A stretch of 64,000 nucleotides of DNA from Streptomyces sp. NBC_00443 (GCF_036014175.1 NZ_CP107917.1:186001-250000), one strand, 5' to 3'; shown: positions 1-9,074, counted from the first letter of the stretch. Notes: a model not told the origin generated them from the letters alone. Translations and numbers: made by a program.

Positions 1-104
1 AGTCCGGCGACATCGAGTGCGCCGGGTACGTGGCGGTATTCGCGGTGCAGTGCCTGGGCGAGGAAGTCCTCGCCCAGGCACGCCGCGATGGACACGTTCG
101 TCAT
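1..104 (-). CDS. partial hypothetical protein, cut by left edge
   Basis: A leftward frame opens with ATG at 104 and runs off the window edge. It gives 34 residues beginning MTNVSIAACLGEDF. A purine-rich stretch (GGGAGC) lies about 10 nt upstream, and the frame to the right is closed by a stop at about 125, which supports this start. I do not recognise the family. A perfect inverted repeat at 50-81 lies inside the coding sequence. It could be a genuine N-terminus or a chance frame in degraded DNA. Confidence 0.35.
   Translation of the reverse strand, partial: MTNVSIAACLGEDFLAQALHREYRHVPGALDVAG
50..81. repeat. perfect 15-bp inverted repeat, 2-nt spacer
   Basis: The arms GTGCCTGGGCGAGGA and TCCTCGCCCAGGCAC are exact reverse complements separated by AG. 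The palindrome lies in the only plausible reading frame at the left edge. It could be an operator, a hairpin or a coincidence. No T-run follows on either strand, so a classical terminator is unlikely. Confidence 0.6.
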
Positions 105-401
105 CGCGTCCGGGCTCCCGATCGTCAGTCGTTGCCGTCGGTCTTGCCGGTGCCGCCGCCGTCCGGATGGCGTTGCAGCCCCGGGCGGCGACGATCAGCC
201 GGCGGGAGCGAACCGGTCCTCCGGTCGACGGCCCGGACGGGGCGGGCGGGGATGTGGCAGGACTCTGCCTGGAATCCTCCTGCGGGGCCGGTCGCCGGGC
301 CCTGGACGGCACGGCCACGAACTCCCGCCAGTACAGCCACCCGAACCGCAGGCGATAACCCCAACGTGGGGCCCCGCAATGGGTATGGTCGTTGGGCTGA
401 C

Positions 402-569
402 GCGCGCGGCATCGGTGTCCGTCGCGAAGCAGTCGCCGATCAGCCTCCGTAAGTGGTCGGCCCACCGGGCCACGTCGGGAGCCAGCTCCGGGTCAAGATC
501 CTTACGCGGTCGGCCGCGGCCTCTGCCCGCTCCCCCGCCGCCCGGACTTCCCGCGCCGCCGCTCGCCAT
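402..569 (-). pseudogene. remnant of a DNA-binding-like protein N-terminus
   Basis: The frame starts MASGGAGSPGG and continues through a Gly/Arg-rich linker into RPRKDLDPELAPDVARWADH and LRRLIGDCFATDTDAAR. This resembles the opening of a family of Streptomyces helix-turn-helix proteins, whose HTH would follow directly. Here the frame degenerates into Pro/Arg-rich sequence after DTDAAR and no HTH is recognisable. I read it as a truncated gene. The family assignment rests on resemblance only. Confidence 0.3.
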
Positions 570-1094
570 GACGTACATCACTCCAAAAGACCTGCTCACA
601 GCATTTGTTGCGGCTTGGGAAACAAATCAGGCCCGGGCATCGTCTCAGGTGTTCACGTCCGACCAGGCCCGAATGCGCAGACCAATACCCGGCGCCCGGG
701 AGCGCATCGGCCCACATGACTGGAGCCCGACCATCAGCGCCACACCGCACCCCAAGCCCGCCGCAGCTGCCCGCGCCCGCTACGACAGCGCCGCCTGTCC
801 CGCCACCTGTCCCGGACCGCACTGACCGGCCTTGTCCGCGGCGCCGCCATAGCCCTGGGCGCCCTCCCCGCGGGAGGACTCCTGCCCTGGCTCCGTGAAC
901 ATCTCTAACCGGCCAACCCACACTCGATCACGGCGCCCCGAAGGAAAACGTTCCTCCGGTGGTGCTCCGCAGGGCGCCGCCCGGCGCGTCGAGGCGCCTC
1001 CGACAACCTGGACAACACAAGCAGGCTTCATGCAATCGCACGGCTCTGGCCCACCGATGGCGCGGCGGGCGCAACACCAACTCCTGTCCGCAGG
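570..1094. other. no convincing gene
   Basis: All six frames are mostly low-complexity, Arg/Pro-rich translations. A short plus-strand frame near 790-905 ends in a hydrophobic segment (ALTGLVRGAAIALGALPAGG) that could be the tail of a lost membrane protein. It has no start and no ribosome-binding site. Nothing else could be supported. Confidence 0.4.
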
Positions 1095-1394
1095 CTACGG
1101 AGCGCCGTCTAGGTTGGCGGGGGTTCTGCGGGGGCGGGCCCCGAGCGGGCTGAGCTCGAAGGCGAGCCGCCCTAGCGAGACAAGGGTTCCCTGACCGAAC
1201 ACCAGGAGCAGCCAGGCTCCGTCGCTCCAGTACCAGCCCTCCGTCCAGGGGCGCGTGAGCGCCGCGGTGGCGAGTAGATGCGCGAGGGCGATGAGGGTTC
1301 CTGCCCGGCGCCGCCGGGGGAACAGCAGGGGCAGCATCGTCCACAGCGCCGAGGCCAGGGCCAGCCATGGGGCGAGGAAGGGCAGAGCGGTCAC
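1095..1394 (-). CDS. small multi-pass membrane protein
   Basis: This encodes 99 residues from a GTG at 1394, preceded by GAGG at a suitable distance. The same frame is open up to an ATG at 1484, but the extra 30 residues are charged and unlike a membrane N-terminus. Three hydrophobic segments are visible: FLAPWLALASALWTMLPLLF, a stretch around GTLIALAHLLATAAL, and WLLLVFGQGTLVSLGRLAF. A basic RRRR turn lies between the first two, as expected for inner-membrane topology. The family is unknown and no neighbour suggests a function. Confidence 0.5.
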   Translation of the reverse strand: MTALPFLAPWLALASALWTMLPLLFPRRRRAGTLIALAHLLATAALTRPWTEGWYWSDGAWLLLVFGQGTLVSLGRLAFELSPLGARPRRTPANLDGAP

Positions 1395-1811
1395 GACAGA
1401 CCTCGGTATCGCTAGGGGCTGGCGGCACTCTCGCTCAGGCTGGTCCGCCGACACCAGCGCGGACAGGTCTCGTCCGGATGACAATGTGAACGTGGCAGCG
1501 CTGGTGCAGGCCGCTCAGAGCCATTTGCTGAGGCGGCCCGGTAGACGACGGTGCAGACGATGAGGATGACGGCGAGGACGGCCGGGCAGGTCCGCTGAGA
1601 AGCCGGTGACAACCAGAGCTCCACCGGCTTCCGGCGCGGCGGTCGCCTTCTCCAGCGCCACACCCACGCACAGGTGGAACAGGCCGTCGCCACCCGCCAC
1701 CTCATCGGCGAGGCTTGGGTATGGCCGCAAGAGACGCATTTGCCCGGAATGCTTGCGTTCCGGGCAACTTGCGTGGGCGGCAGCTGCGAAGTTCCTGAGG
1801 AGTTGCGGGTC
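1395..1811. other. no supported gene between membrane protein and MerR-type regulator
   Basis: Short open frames exist on both strands, but none has a good ribosome-binding site together with a protein-like composition. The MerR-type gene to the right reads leftward into this stretch, so its 3' untranslated region probably lies here. I saw no strong terminator hairpin. Confidence 0.4.
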
Positions 1812-2159
1812 TCAGCCGTGTCCGGCGGCAGACGTTGGGTTCGCTGATTCGGCGGCGCGGCGGTATTCGGCGTTGATGCGCTGGGCTTCCTCGAGCTGGT
1901 CTTCGAGGATGACGATGCGGCAGGCGGCCTCGATGGGGGTTCCGTGGTCGACGAGTTCGCGGGCGCGGGCGGCGATGCGCAGTTGGTAGCGGGAGTAGCG
2001 GCGGTGTCCGCCAGTGGAGCGCAGCGGGGTGATCAGGCGGGCTTCGCCGATGGCGCGGAGGAAGCCCTGGGTGGTGCCCAGCACTTCGGCGGCCCGGCCC
2101 ATGGTGTAGGCGGGGTAGTCGTCGTCATCGAGACGGCGGTGCGAGTCGTCTGCTGTCAT
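1812..2159 (-). CDS. MerR-family transcriptional regulator (short form)
   Basis: This is a 115-residue protein. YTMGRAAEVLGTTQGFLRAI forms the MerR-type helix-turn-helix at residues 17-37. The wing motif is GGHRRYSRYQL, and a predicted C-terminal coiled coil follows (VILEDQLEEAQRINAEYRRA), which would mediate dimerisation. There is no cysteine-rich effector-binding domain, so a metal or thiol ligand is not indicated. The ATG at 2159 has an excellent Shine-Dalgarno sequence (GAGAGGTG) 2-3 nt upstream. A 31-bp palindrome lies 26-56 nt upstream in the leader and may serve autoregulation. The targets are unknown. The neighbouring DNA is degraded, so this may be a solitary survivor. Confidence 0.85.
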   Translation of the reverse strand: MTADDSHRRLDDDDYPAYTMGRAAEVLGTTQGFLRAIGEARLITPLRSTGGHRRYSRYQLRIAARARELVDHGTPIEAACRIVILEDQLEEAQRINAEYRRAAESANPTSAAGHG

Positions 2160-2184
2160 TGCACCTCTCTGTGGAACGCGTGGA

Positions 2185-2215
2185 GGGGCCCTGGCGCCAT
2201 TGGCGCCAGGGCCCC
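2185..2215. promoter_or_regulatory. 31-bp palindrome in the MerR-type gene leader
   Basis: GGGGCCCTGGCGCCA and TGGCGCCAGGGCCCC are perfect reverse complements around a single T. The palindrome ends 26 nt upstream of the regulator's start codon. It could be the operator at which the regulator controls itself, or an RNA hairpin acting as a leader terminator or attenuator. No T-run follows on the minus strand, which favours a protein-binding site or structured leader over a classical terminator. Confidence 0.6.
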
Positions 2216-2755
2216 GAAGGAACTGCTACACCATCTGCCGGCCCTGATACTGCACCGGCCTGCTGCTTCCGCAGACCCGACCGACATGCTGTCGGGGGTG
2301 CGGGGATCGCGGTTGCTCGACCGAAGACCACCTCACTATCGATGTCCTGCGGTACCCGGGCTCACGACTTCTGCCCGGGCGATCCTGATGGCGCTCGGCC
2401 CCTCCGTTCTTCCCTCGGGGATCAACTACCTACCAATCGGGGACTACGTACTGCTCAGCGGCCTGTGACAGCGCCACTCTTCGGCAGCCAGCCCCGTCGC
2501 CCGTCCTGCGTCTGCTCTGGCTTAGAACCCCACTGCCGAACTTCCCGGTGCGCGCGCCCGCAGCCGACGCCTTCACCGAGGTACTACTCACTGACTTCAC
2601 TGCGTTAACTGCGGTCTTGCTCACGGCGGCCCCTGATCACTGCGGGCCACCCGGTCCGGTCGTCAGCCCGTCGCCGTCCTGCAACAAACCTGGCTTCGGC
2701 ACTCCACCACCGCACCGTCCTGCGCACTGCAACTGCGTTACTGCTGGCCGGCAGT
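2216..2755. other. no gene seen
   Basis: About 540 nt separate the regulator's leader from the truncated gene at the IS border. The sequence has no frame with a convincing start, ribosome-binding site and composition. The promoter of the MerR-type gene should lie at the left of this stretch, to the right of the palindrome. Confidence 0.4.
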
Positions 2756-2932
2756 TCATCTCTGCCAGGCCCCGTTGATCTCGGCTACGAGAGAAACCAT
2801 AACCACGCCATCACCCCAATGTCTACTCCAGCCAACATAGATTTGCGCGTGTTCGACGACGAGGTAATCGACCTCGAACAGCGACGCGGGTGAGCGTAAG
2901 ACCGCCACCCTGGTAGCGGGCCACCGGCAAGT
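2756..2932 (-). pseudogene. 3' end of a gene truncated by the ISL3 element
   Basis: A leftward frame ends at 2756 with a protein-like sequence: SPASLFEVDYLVVEHAQIYV, then GWSRHWGDGVVMVSLVAEIN. Upstream it runs straight into the terminal inverted repeat of the insertion sequence at 2933, so the 5' part is lost or displaced. I found no continuation on the far side of the element. The family is unknown. Confidence 0.4.
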
Positions 2933-3041
2933 GGCTTTGTTCACGAATTGCGGTTCTGGCTCAGGTTCTGTGGTGCGGCCACGCTGAGTGAGCGGATCAG
3001 CCCGCGGTTGACCAATCCCGATGGCTAGAACGAACCCCGGG

Positions 3042-3551
3042 TTAGTCCCCCGCCTCGGCTGCAGACCTCTTACTAAGGAGCTGCTTCGCTGCCTCAACCG
3101 CTTCCCCGTTGAGTTCCTCGACGGAGACTCCCCAACTCTCCTCCCAGCCGTCTAGGTTGTGCGCGCAGTACACAAGGGGTTTCAGCTCTTCGGGATAGCC
3201 GAGGTCATAGGCGATGTCTGCCCAGATGAGGTGAGTGCCAGCGGCGGGATCCAGGGATCCGTCCGCGATCTGACCGGCGATCCAGTAGGCCATCGCCCAC
3301 TTGGCGGCCCGGGGGTCCGCGGGCGGGTGGAAGAGCAGTCCCAGTTCCTCCAGTACTTGGTCGAAGAGCTCTGGCGCTTCGGGCTCTTCGCTCTGAAGGA
3401 GTCCAGCCAGCATGGCGAGGGACGGGCTCTCGACCCCCGCTATCAGTGCGTCCAGACCTGCCTGAATGAGCCGGTCCGACCCGACATGCCTGCCGAATGC
3501 CCTCTCGCGCGCGATGTGTCTGAGCTGATCGAGGGCGTCGTCGCTGGTCAT
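3042..3551 (-). CDS. hypothetical protein, IS passenger candidate
   Basis: This encodes 169 residues from the ATG at 3551 (MTSDDALDQLRHIARE), preceded by GGAGAAG. An alternative ATG at 3614 has GGGAGG at good spacing and adds 21 residues that look like translated leader. The protein is acidic and probably all-helical, with conserved-looking patches GLLFHPPADPRAAKWAMAYW and LIWADIAYDLGYPEELK. There are no membrane segments and no recognised catalytic motif. It begins about 80 nt downstream of the transposase's expected stop, on the same strand and inside the terminal repeats, so it may travel with the element. Function unknown. Confidence 0.65.
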   Translation of the reverse strand: MTSDDALDQLRHIARERAFGRHVGSDRLIQAGLDALIAGVESPSLAMLAGLLQSEEPEAPELFDQVLEELGLLFHPPADPRAAKWAMAYWIAGQIADGSLDPAAGTHLIWADIAYDLGYPEELKPLVYCAHNLDGWEESWGVSVEELNGEAVEAAKQLLSKRSAAEAGD

Positions 3552-3634
3552 CAAAGTCTTCTCCGTCGGTATCCGGGAGGGGAAGGCTGACACATCCGCC
3601 GACGCCGCTGCCATCGAGTTCCTCCCGTCGGTGA

Positions 3635-5232
3635 TCAGGACAAGAGGACGCGCTTCGCAGGAGGCCGAACCCCGCCCGGCCGAACATCTGGCGTTTAAGC
3701 ATCTTGATCCGGTTGACGTGGCCTTCGACGACGCCGGAGTTCCAGGGCAGGGTCAGGCCGGCGATGACGGCGTCGCGGTCTCGGTCGATGCCTGCGGCGA
3801 GGGTGTGGAGGCTGGGCAGGTCGTCCTGCCGGACGGCGTCGAGCCAGTCCGACAGGCGCTCGCCCTGGCGCTCGGTGAGCATGGCCGCGAAGGAGCGGAC
3901 ATGCCCGGTGAGGGCGTCCAGTTCGGGGCAGTGGGCCCGGACGGTTTTGAGCTGGAGCCGTTCGGACTCGGTGAGGGTGTCCGGGTGGCGGAGGATCCAT
4001 CCGGCGACGGCCCGGGGCGAAGGCGGCCGGGCGGTCACCGGCCGCGGTGAGGTGCGCTTGTCGTGCAGGTAGGCGCGAACGCGCTGGTAACTGCCCTGGT
4101 AGCCAAGCGGCACGATCTCCTCCCACAGCTTCCAGGCGTTGGTGTAGCCCTCGCTCCAGCGGTCGTCCAGGTAGGGCTTGTAGTCGTCGAGGACGGAGGG
4201 CCGGTTCTGCCACTGGCCGGTGAACAGCTCCTCCGGGCTTGCGGCGTCGGCGAACTGCTTGACCGTGCGGTAGGTCATCCTGAGCTGCCGCTGGATGGAG
4301 CGCCGGCTGTGTCCTGCCGTCAACAGGGCGTGGACGGCGGCGTGCCGGGCCCGGGTCCGGTCGGCGAACCGGTGCCCGCGCGGCCAAGGCGAAGCGGACG
4401 GGTCCGCGGCTGGGACCGCCTCGGGTCCGGGTTCAGAAGCTGTGGGGGCCAGAGCGCGGAGGCAGCCACGGTGCTGGGCGACGCTCCGTTCGGCGGCTTC
4501 GCTCAGGTTGTGCCAGAGGTGCCACCGGTCCGCGACCTGGACAGCCTGCGGTGCACCGGTGGTGGCGCCCTCGGCGAAGAACGGTGCCCGGTCCCGGCAC
4601 ACGACCTCGACGCCGGGCCGCTGGGCGAGCCAGGCGGCCAGGCTCGATGCCTCCCGGTCCGGGAGGAGATCGATCGGGCGGCGGGTTTCGACGTCGATCA
4701 GGACGCTGCCGTAGTGGCGGCCCTTGCGGGTGGCGTACTCGTCCACGCCGACCACCCGCGGCGCGGGCGCTTCGGGCTCGGGAAGGGCGTCGATCAGGCG
4801 CAGGACGTTGCTCCGGCTCACGGACACGCCGAGGATGGCAGCCAGCCGGGCGCCGGCCCGGCCGGCCAGGGCGAGACCGACCGAGGCCAGCGTCGAGCGC
4901 AGCCGCTCGGTGCGCTGACCGTGCCGACGGGTCAGGCCGGGTATCTGCTCCACAAAGGTCCGGCGCGAGCACAAGGTGTTCCGGCACCGGAACCGCCGAA
5001 CCCGGAGCTGGAGTACGACGCTTCGTCCGACGCTCGGTACGTCGGCGGGAAACCGCAGGTAGGAGCTGTGAACCCGGGTCGACCAGGCCCCGCACCCCGG
5101 ACAGACGGCGCCGGCCGTGGTGCAGTGCGCGTCGACGCGCACCATCTCGATATTCACGTCCACCGACAGCACCGCGACGTCCGCGATCGACGGGAACAAC
5201 AGCTCCTTCAGCCGGAGCACGACCTCTTCCAC
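3635..5232 (-). pseudogene. ISL3-family transposase, C-terminal frameshift
   Basis: The protein starts at GTG 5232 (MEEVVLRLKELLFPSI). An N-terminal zinc-finger-like region CPGCGAWSTRVHSSYLRFPA is followed by CRNTLCSRRTF, then the DDE transposase domain: VVGVDEYATRKGRHYGSVLI, then the DRWHLWHNL region, and finally NSGVVEGHVNRIKMLKRQMF with the catalytic Glu. After GRAGFGLLR the frame should read K-R-V-L-L-S-stop, ending at 3635. One base is missing near 3655, so the frame instead continues in altered phase into the passenger gene. Only the last few residues are affected, so activity might survive. The deletion could also be a sequencing error. Confidence 0.85.
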
Positions 5233-5432
5233 GGCCCGGACTTTGAGCCTAGCCGCCTCGATGACGGCTCATTTTCGGGCGACTTCGATGCCACCCTGAG
5301 AGGCTCAATCGTCACTCGGAGTGGCCGTTGCACGGAAGCAGTGCCAGAACCCAGGCTCGTGAACAAAGCCAGGCGAGGGCACAAGCACCCCCGCGAAGAC
5401 GCATCCGACGATCCAGAGACCGGGGTGACCTG

Positions 5433-5695
5433 ATGGACACGGTGGGCATCGACGTCGCTCCCGCCCGCTCCACCACATCCGTCGCCAGCGCACGCGAGAA
5501 CGCCCAGGCCTTCCTCGATGGTCTTGTCCATCCGATCGGGGCCGAGGCCGCCGACACCGTGGTCCTAGTCGTCCCGGAGCTCGTCACCAACGCCCTGCGC
5601 CATGGAGGCGGCACCGGCACCCTGGACATGAGCGCACACCCGGAAAGCATCGACGTGCCGTGCACGACCGCAGCCCGGCGCCGCCCGTCGTCTCT
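5433..5695 (+). pseudogene. truncated RsbW-like ATP-binding regulator
   Basis: The frame starts MDTVGIDVAPARS and contains the HATPase N-box VVLVVPELVTNALRHGGG, typical of anti-sigma-factor/serine-kinase-like proteins that are abundant in Streptomyces. After ESIDV a single-base loss shifts the frame; the other phase continues VHDRSPAPPVV, the usual next segment. The gene then stops being recognisable before its G1 and G2 ATP-binding boxes. About half the domain is missing. It lies just right of the ISL3 element and runs into an oppositely oriented small gene. Confidence 0.7.
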
Positions 5696-5849
5696 AACCT
5701 TTGGGCAGTTCGGCCCACACGCGTGCGGCCATCCCATCGGCCACTTCCTGTGGGGTCCCCGCCTGCACCAGGATGATCCCGCGGGACTGGTCCGGGAACG
5801 TGACCTCCCGCATCTCCGTACCCAGCGGGCCCATCGACTCATCCGACAT
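5694..5849 (-). CDS. small hypothetical protein (51 aa)
   Basis: The sequence runs MSDESMGPLGTEMREVTFPD, then QSRGIILVQAGTPQEVADGM, ending in WAELPKG. The ATG at 5849 is preceded by AAGGGAGG at 7 nt, an excellent ribosome-binding site that decides the start. The protein is soluble, with no motif I recognise. It converges on the truncated ATPase gene, overlapping its degraded end. Confidence 0.55.
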   Translation of the reverse strand: MSDESMGPLGTEMREVTFPDQSRGIILVQAGTPQEVADGMAARVWAELPKG

Positions 5850-6111
5850 GGCAGCCTCCCTTCGACGGCTGCCGCCCACGCTAAAGGGACAACCCGCACA
5901 AGACGAGGACCCCCCACCAGACGGACTACAACCCTGGTGTCGTAGACACCCCGGCCCTACTCCAACGACCGGGGATACAGGCCTGTTGCCCACAGCCCAG
6001 TTCGCTGCAGCGGCAAGCGAGGACCGTATGCGGGGACGGCAAGGACGGCGCGGCGCAGAGGGCGCGCCGCGTCGGAGGCGACAGGCCGCGGCTGCCGTCG
6101 GCTGGGCACTG

Positions 6112-6486
6112 TCAACGGCTGAGCAGGGACGCCAGCGTGCCCGCTCCGCCGATGCAGATCAGGGCGGCGCAGGCCCCGGCGGCGTGGCGTTTGAGCAAGT
6201 CACGTTGGAGGGCGGCGTACCGGGTTTCGTACTCCTGCCGCAACTGGGCGGCTCGTTCGACGGTGCTGAGCAGCATCTGACGGGTGAGGTCGATGCGCTT
6301 GCGGGTGTAATGCCGTGTGACGTCCTCCGCCTGGGCAGCCGTCAGCCACGGCATCCGGGCGCAGAGGTCTTCGGCCTCACGGCGCGCCTGGTCGCGGTGG
6401 GCGCGTGCGAGAAGGTAGCCCTCGGCCTCGCCGGCCATAGCACTGTCCGGGTCGCCGGGCGGTGCGTCGTGCGGTTGGTGCCTCAT
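6112..6486 (-). CDS. small membrane protein coupled to ctaD
   Basis: This is a 124-residue protein with a long amphipathic, charged helical region ([20 protein letters not shown], then [20 protein letters not shown]) and one C-terminal hydrophobic segment, [20 protein letters not shown]. It is likely a C-terminally anchored coiled-coil protein. Its start overlaps the stop of the oxidase gene in an ATGA tetranucleotide, so the two are probably translationally coupled. This points to a role in assembly or stability of that oxidase, which is inferred from context only. Confidence 0.75.
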   Translation of the reverse strand: MRHQPHDAPPGDPDSAMAGEAEGYLLARAHRDQARREAEDLCARMPWLTAAQAEDVTRHYTRKRIDLTRQMLLSTVERAAQLRQEYETRYAALQRDLLKRHAAGACAALICIGGAGTLASLLSR

Positions 6487-8195
6487 GGCCGGTCACCCTT
6501 GTGCCCCTCGGCCTCCACCACGTCCCGCTTGCCAGTGTTCTCCGCCTGATCGAGCTGAGCCAGGTCGGCATGGTGCAGGTCGAAGGCCGGCGATTCGGTG
6601 CGGATGCGCGGCAGGGTGAGGAAGTTGTGGCGCGGGGGCGGGCAGGAGGTGGCCCATTCCAGGGAGCGGCCGTAGCCCCACGGATCGTCGACATCGACGA
6701 TTTTGCCTTCGTGAGCGGTTTTCCAGACGTTGTAGAGGAAGGGCAGCGTGGACAGACCCAGGAGGAACGAGCCGATGGAGGAGACGGTGTTGAGAGCGGT
6801 GAAGCCGTCGACGGCGAGGTAGTCGGCGTAGCGGCGGGGCATTCCCTCCGCGCCGAGCCAGTGCTGGACGAGGAAGGTGGTGTGGAAGCCGACGAAGAGG
6901 GTCCAGAAGTGGATCTTCTCCAGGCGATGGTCGAGCATGGTGCCGGTCATCTTCGGCCACCAGAAACTGAATCCGCCGAACATCGCGAAGACGACCGTGC
7001 CGAAGACGACGTAGTGGAAGTGCGCCACCACGAAATAGGAGTCGGTGACGTGGAAGTCAAGGGGCGGTGAGGCGAGCAGGACACCGGTCAGGCCGCCGAA
7101 CAGGAAGGTGACGAGGAAGCCGACCGCCCACAGCATGGGAGGCTCGAACGAGATCGAGCCCTTCCACATCGTGCCGATCCAGTTGAAGAACTTCACCCCC
7201 GTCGGCACCGCGATGAGGAAGCTCATGAACGCGAAAAACGGCAACAGCACGGCCCCGGTGGCGAACATGTGGTGCGCCCACACCGTCACGGACAGGCCGG
7301 TGATGGCGATGGTGGCACCGACCAGACCCATGTAGCCGAAGATCGGCTTGCGGGAGAAGACCGGCAGGATCTCCGTCACAACGCCGAAGAAGGGCAGGGC
7401 GAGAATGTAGACCTCCGGGTGGCCGAAGAACCAGAACAGGTGCTGCCACAGGACCGCGCCGCCGTTCTCCGGGTCGAAGATGTGCGCGCCGAATTTCCGG
7501 TCCGCCTCCAGCGCGAACAGCGCGGCTGCCAAAACGGGAAAGGCGAACAGGACCAGGACCGAGGTGAGCAGCACGTTCCAGGTGAAGATCGGCATCCGGA
7601 ACATGGTCATGCCGGGGGCGCGCATGCAGATGATGGTGGTGATGAAGTTGACCGCGCCGAGGATCGTGCCGAAACCCGTGAAGGCCAGCCCCATGATCCA
7701 CAAATCACCTCCCACATGAGCAGTGCGCTCTCCCCCACTGAGCGGGGTGTAGGCGGTCCAGCCGAAGTCGGCGGCGCCGTCGGGGGTCAGGAAGCTGCCG
7801 AGCACGATCAGGCCGCCGAACAGGAACAGCCAGTACGAGAACATGTTCAGTCGCGGGAAGGCGACGTCCGGGGAACCGATCTGCAACGGCATGATCGCGT
7901 TGGCGAACCCGGCGAACGTCGGCGTAGCAAACAGCAGCAGCATGATCGTGCCATGCATGGTGAACGCCTGGTTGTACTGCTCGTTGGACAGGATCTGCAT
8001 CCCCGGGCGGGCCAACTCCGCCCTGATCGCCATCGCCAGCGCTCCGCCGACCAGGAAGAACCCGAACGACGTGATCAGGTAGAGGTGCCCGATCTTCTTG
8101 TGGTCAGTCGTGGTCAGCCAGGTGACGATCACCTCGCCCCTGCTGCGGCGCTCCATCGCCGGCACCGGAGAAACCGGTTCAGTATGTGTTGCCAT
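6483..8195 (-). CDS. ctaD: cytochrome c oxidase subunit I
   Basis: This is the haem-copper oxidase catalytic subunit of the respiratory chain, about 570 residues with twelve expected membrane spans. Ligand motifs are visible: FTMHGTIM (haem a), [16 protein letters not shown] (CuB His and the Tyr cross-link region), WAHHMFATG (CuB pair), and [10 protein letters not shown] (haem a3 and a). The ATG at 8195 is preceded by GAGGGG; an upstream TTG at 8216 is less likely. Subunits II and III and the bc1 genes, which accompany ctaD in the main Streptomyces respiratory cluster, are not adjacent. This is therefore probably a second, stand-alone copy that must borrow its partners. The downstream small membrane protein is coupled to it. 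Confidence 0.95.
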   Translation of the reverse strand: MATHTEPVSPVPAMERRSRGEVIVTWLTTTDHKKIGHLYLITSFGFFLVGGALAMAIRAELARPGMQILSNEQYNQAFTMHGTIMLLLFATPTFAGFANAIMPLQIGSPDVAFPRLNMFSYWLFLFGGLIVLGSFLTPDGAADFGWTAYTPLSGGERTAHVGGDLWIMGLAFTGFGTILGAVNFITTIICMRAPGMTMFRMPIFTWNVLLTSVLVLFAFPVLAAALFALEADRKFGAHIFDPENGGAVLWQHLFWFFGHPEVYILALPFFGVVTEILPVFSRKPIFGYMGLVGATIAITGLSVTVWAHHMFATGAVLLPFFAFMSFLIAVPTGVKFFNWIGTMWKGSISFEPPMLWAVGFLVTFLFGGLTGVLLASPPLDFHVTDSYFVVAHFHYVVFGTVVFAMFGGFSFWWPKMTGTMLDHRLEKIHFWTLFVGFHTTFLVQHWLGAEGMPRRYADYLAVDGFTALNTVSSIGSFLLGLSTLPFLYNVWKTAHEGKIVDVDDPWGYGRSLEWATSCPPPRHNFLTLPRIRTESPAFDLHHADLAQLDQAENTGKRDVVEAEGHKGDRP

Positions 8196-8381
8196 GAGCC
8201 CCTCGATCGACAGCAATCAGCGCATGAGTAGGCACAATTGGGACAGCGGAGCGTGGCCCCGCCGGTTCAGACGTGTTGCCTGCGCGCGTGCAGCCCAGCG
8301 GACCCAGTCCTACCGCCCCCACGCCCTTGTCGCGGCTGATTTGGGGCTGACTGGCTGACCAATCCATCCATCCGGGGGCGC
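8196..8381. other. upstream region of ctaD
   Basis: This stretch should carry the ctaD promoter. I cannot assign -35 or -10 boxes with confidence. No coding sequence is supported. Confidence 0.3.
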
Positions 8382-8445
8382 TTTCCCCATCCCAGCGAGA
8401 AGATCCAGCCGGTCGACGGGCTGGATCTTCTCGCCGGGATGGGAA
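8382..8445. repeat. long inverted repeat upstream of ctaD
   Basis: The left arm 8382-8410 and right arm 8419-8445 are reverse complements over about 27 bp, with one extra base and one mismatch. The core AGAAGATCCAGCC / GGCTGGATCTTCT is exact. The loop is 8 nt and the outer arms are TTTCCC / GGGAAA. It may be a strong bidirectional terminator insulating ctaD, or the relic of a mobile-element end. Confidence 0.65.
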
Positions 8446-8682
8446 ACAAAGAGACGGAGACCTTGAACGCCACTCTCGTCCACTCGGCCGGGTCGTCGAA
8501 GTCGACGTCGCGACAAGGACCAGGCCGACGTCATGCCCGGCGTCACGGTGCACGGGATGGACATCGGACGGTTTGCCGCGAAGCTTTCTACCTGATGCGC
8601 AGTGATGTGCCTGAGACGTTCGCCGAACGGCTGGCGGAACAGGATATGTGTGGACCTGTGAAGGCTTCGCCGTTGTTCCCGA

Positions 8683-8942
8683 TCAGGTGGGGTGCCATTC
8701 AGTCAGCAGAATGGTGGCGACGTCGCGGAGCTGATGTCGTTCAGGGCGCAGGAGGTTTTGGACGAGACGGCGCAGGGTTTCCGCAGCGTTGTTCCCTGCC
8801 GCCATGGAGCGGATGACGGTGTCGGCCAGTCGCTGTTGGCCGACGAGGCTGCCGTCGGATGCTTGGGCCATGTCCCGGTGCGAACTTCCCGGTACCAGTC
8901 GCTCAGGTGATGCTCGGTGACGTACTTCAGGTAATCCGGCAT
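8683..8942 (-). pseudogene. small hypothetical protein with frameshift
   Basis: One frame begins MPDYLKYVTEHHLSDWYREV at ATG 8942. The next frame continues MAQASDGSLVGQQRLADTVI and ends LRDVATILLTEWHPT at 8683. The two join naturally if one base is lost near 8870, giving a protein of about 85 residues. Alternatively they are two overlapping genes, the second starting at ATG 8871. No family was recognised and no membrane segment or signal peptide is present. Confidence 0.45.
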
Positions 8943-9074
8943 CGGGTTTCGTTGCGTGCCGGAGCAGCGTCTCCGTGTAGGGCGCCTGAAGGTAGTAGCA
9001 GCGTGGGGGCGCCGAGGGCGAGGCACGATTCCTGGACTGCTCGCGGACGCGGGCGTGGACGGTCGAAGAACGCG

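Larger units (their letters stand above)
2933..5370 (-). mobile_element. ISL3-family insertion sequence with a passenger gene
   Basis: The ends are inverted repeats. GGCTTTGTTCACGA at 2933-2946 matches TCGTGAACAAAGCC at 5357-5370 exactly, and the match resumes after 7 nt (TTCTGGC). The ISL3-type transposase reads leftward from 5232. A second gene, 3042-3551, lies between the transposase and the left end. No target-site duplication is visible (ISL3 members typically make 8 bp), which suggests an old or rearranged insertion. The transposase carries a 1-nt deletion near its C-terminus. The element abuts a truncated gene on its left and a truncated ATPase gene on its right. Confidence 0.75.

Noticed and set aside
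790..905. Hydrophobic C-terminal-like tail on the plus strand
   Set aside because: It has no start, no upstream domain and no family match, so it could not be supported as a gene.
1650..1800. Possible ANTAR-like fragment on the plus strand
   Set aside because: Only about 20 residues show a vague likeness, with no start or flanking domain.
3205..3634. Extension of the transposase frame to 3205
   Set aside because: It results from a one-base deletion. The natural stop is at 3635, and the extension is out-of-frame passenger-gene sequence.
2925..5378. Target-site duplication around the ISL3 element
   Set aside because: The 8 nt outside the two ends (CGGCAAGT and AGGCGAGG) do not match.
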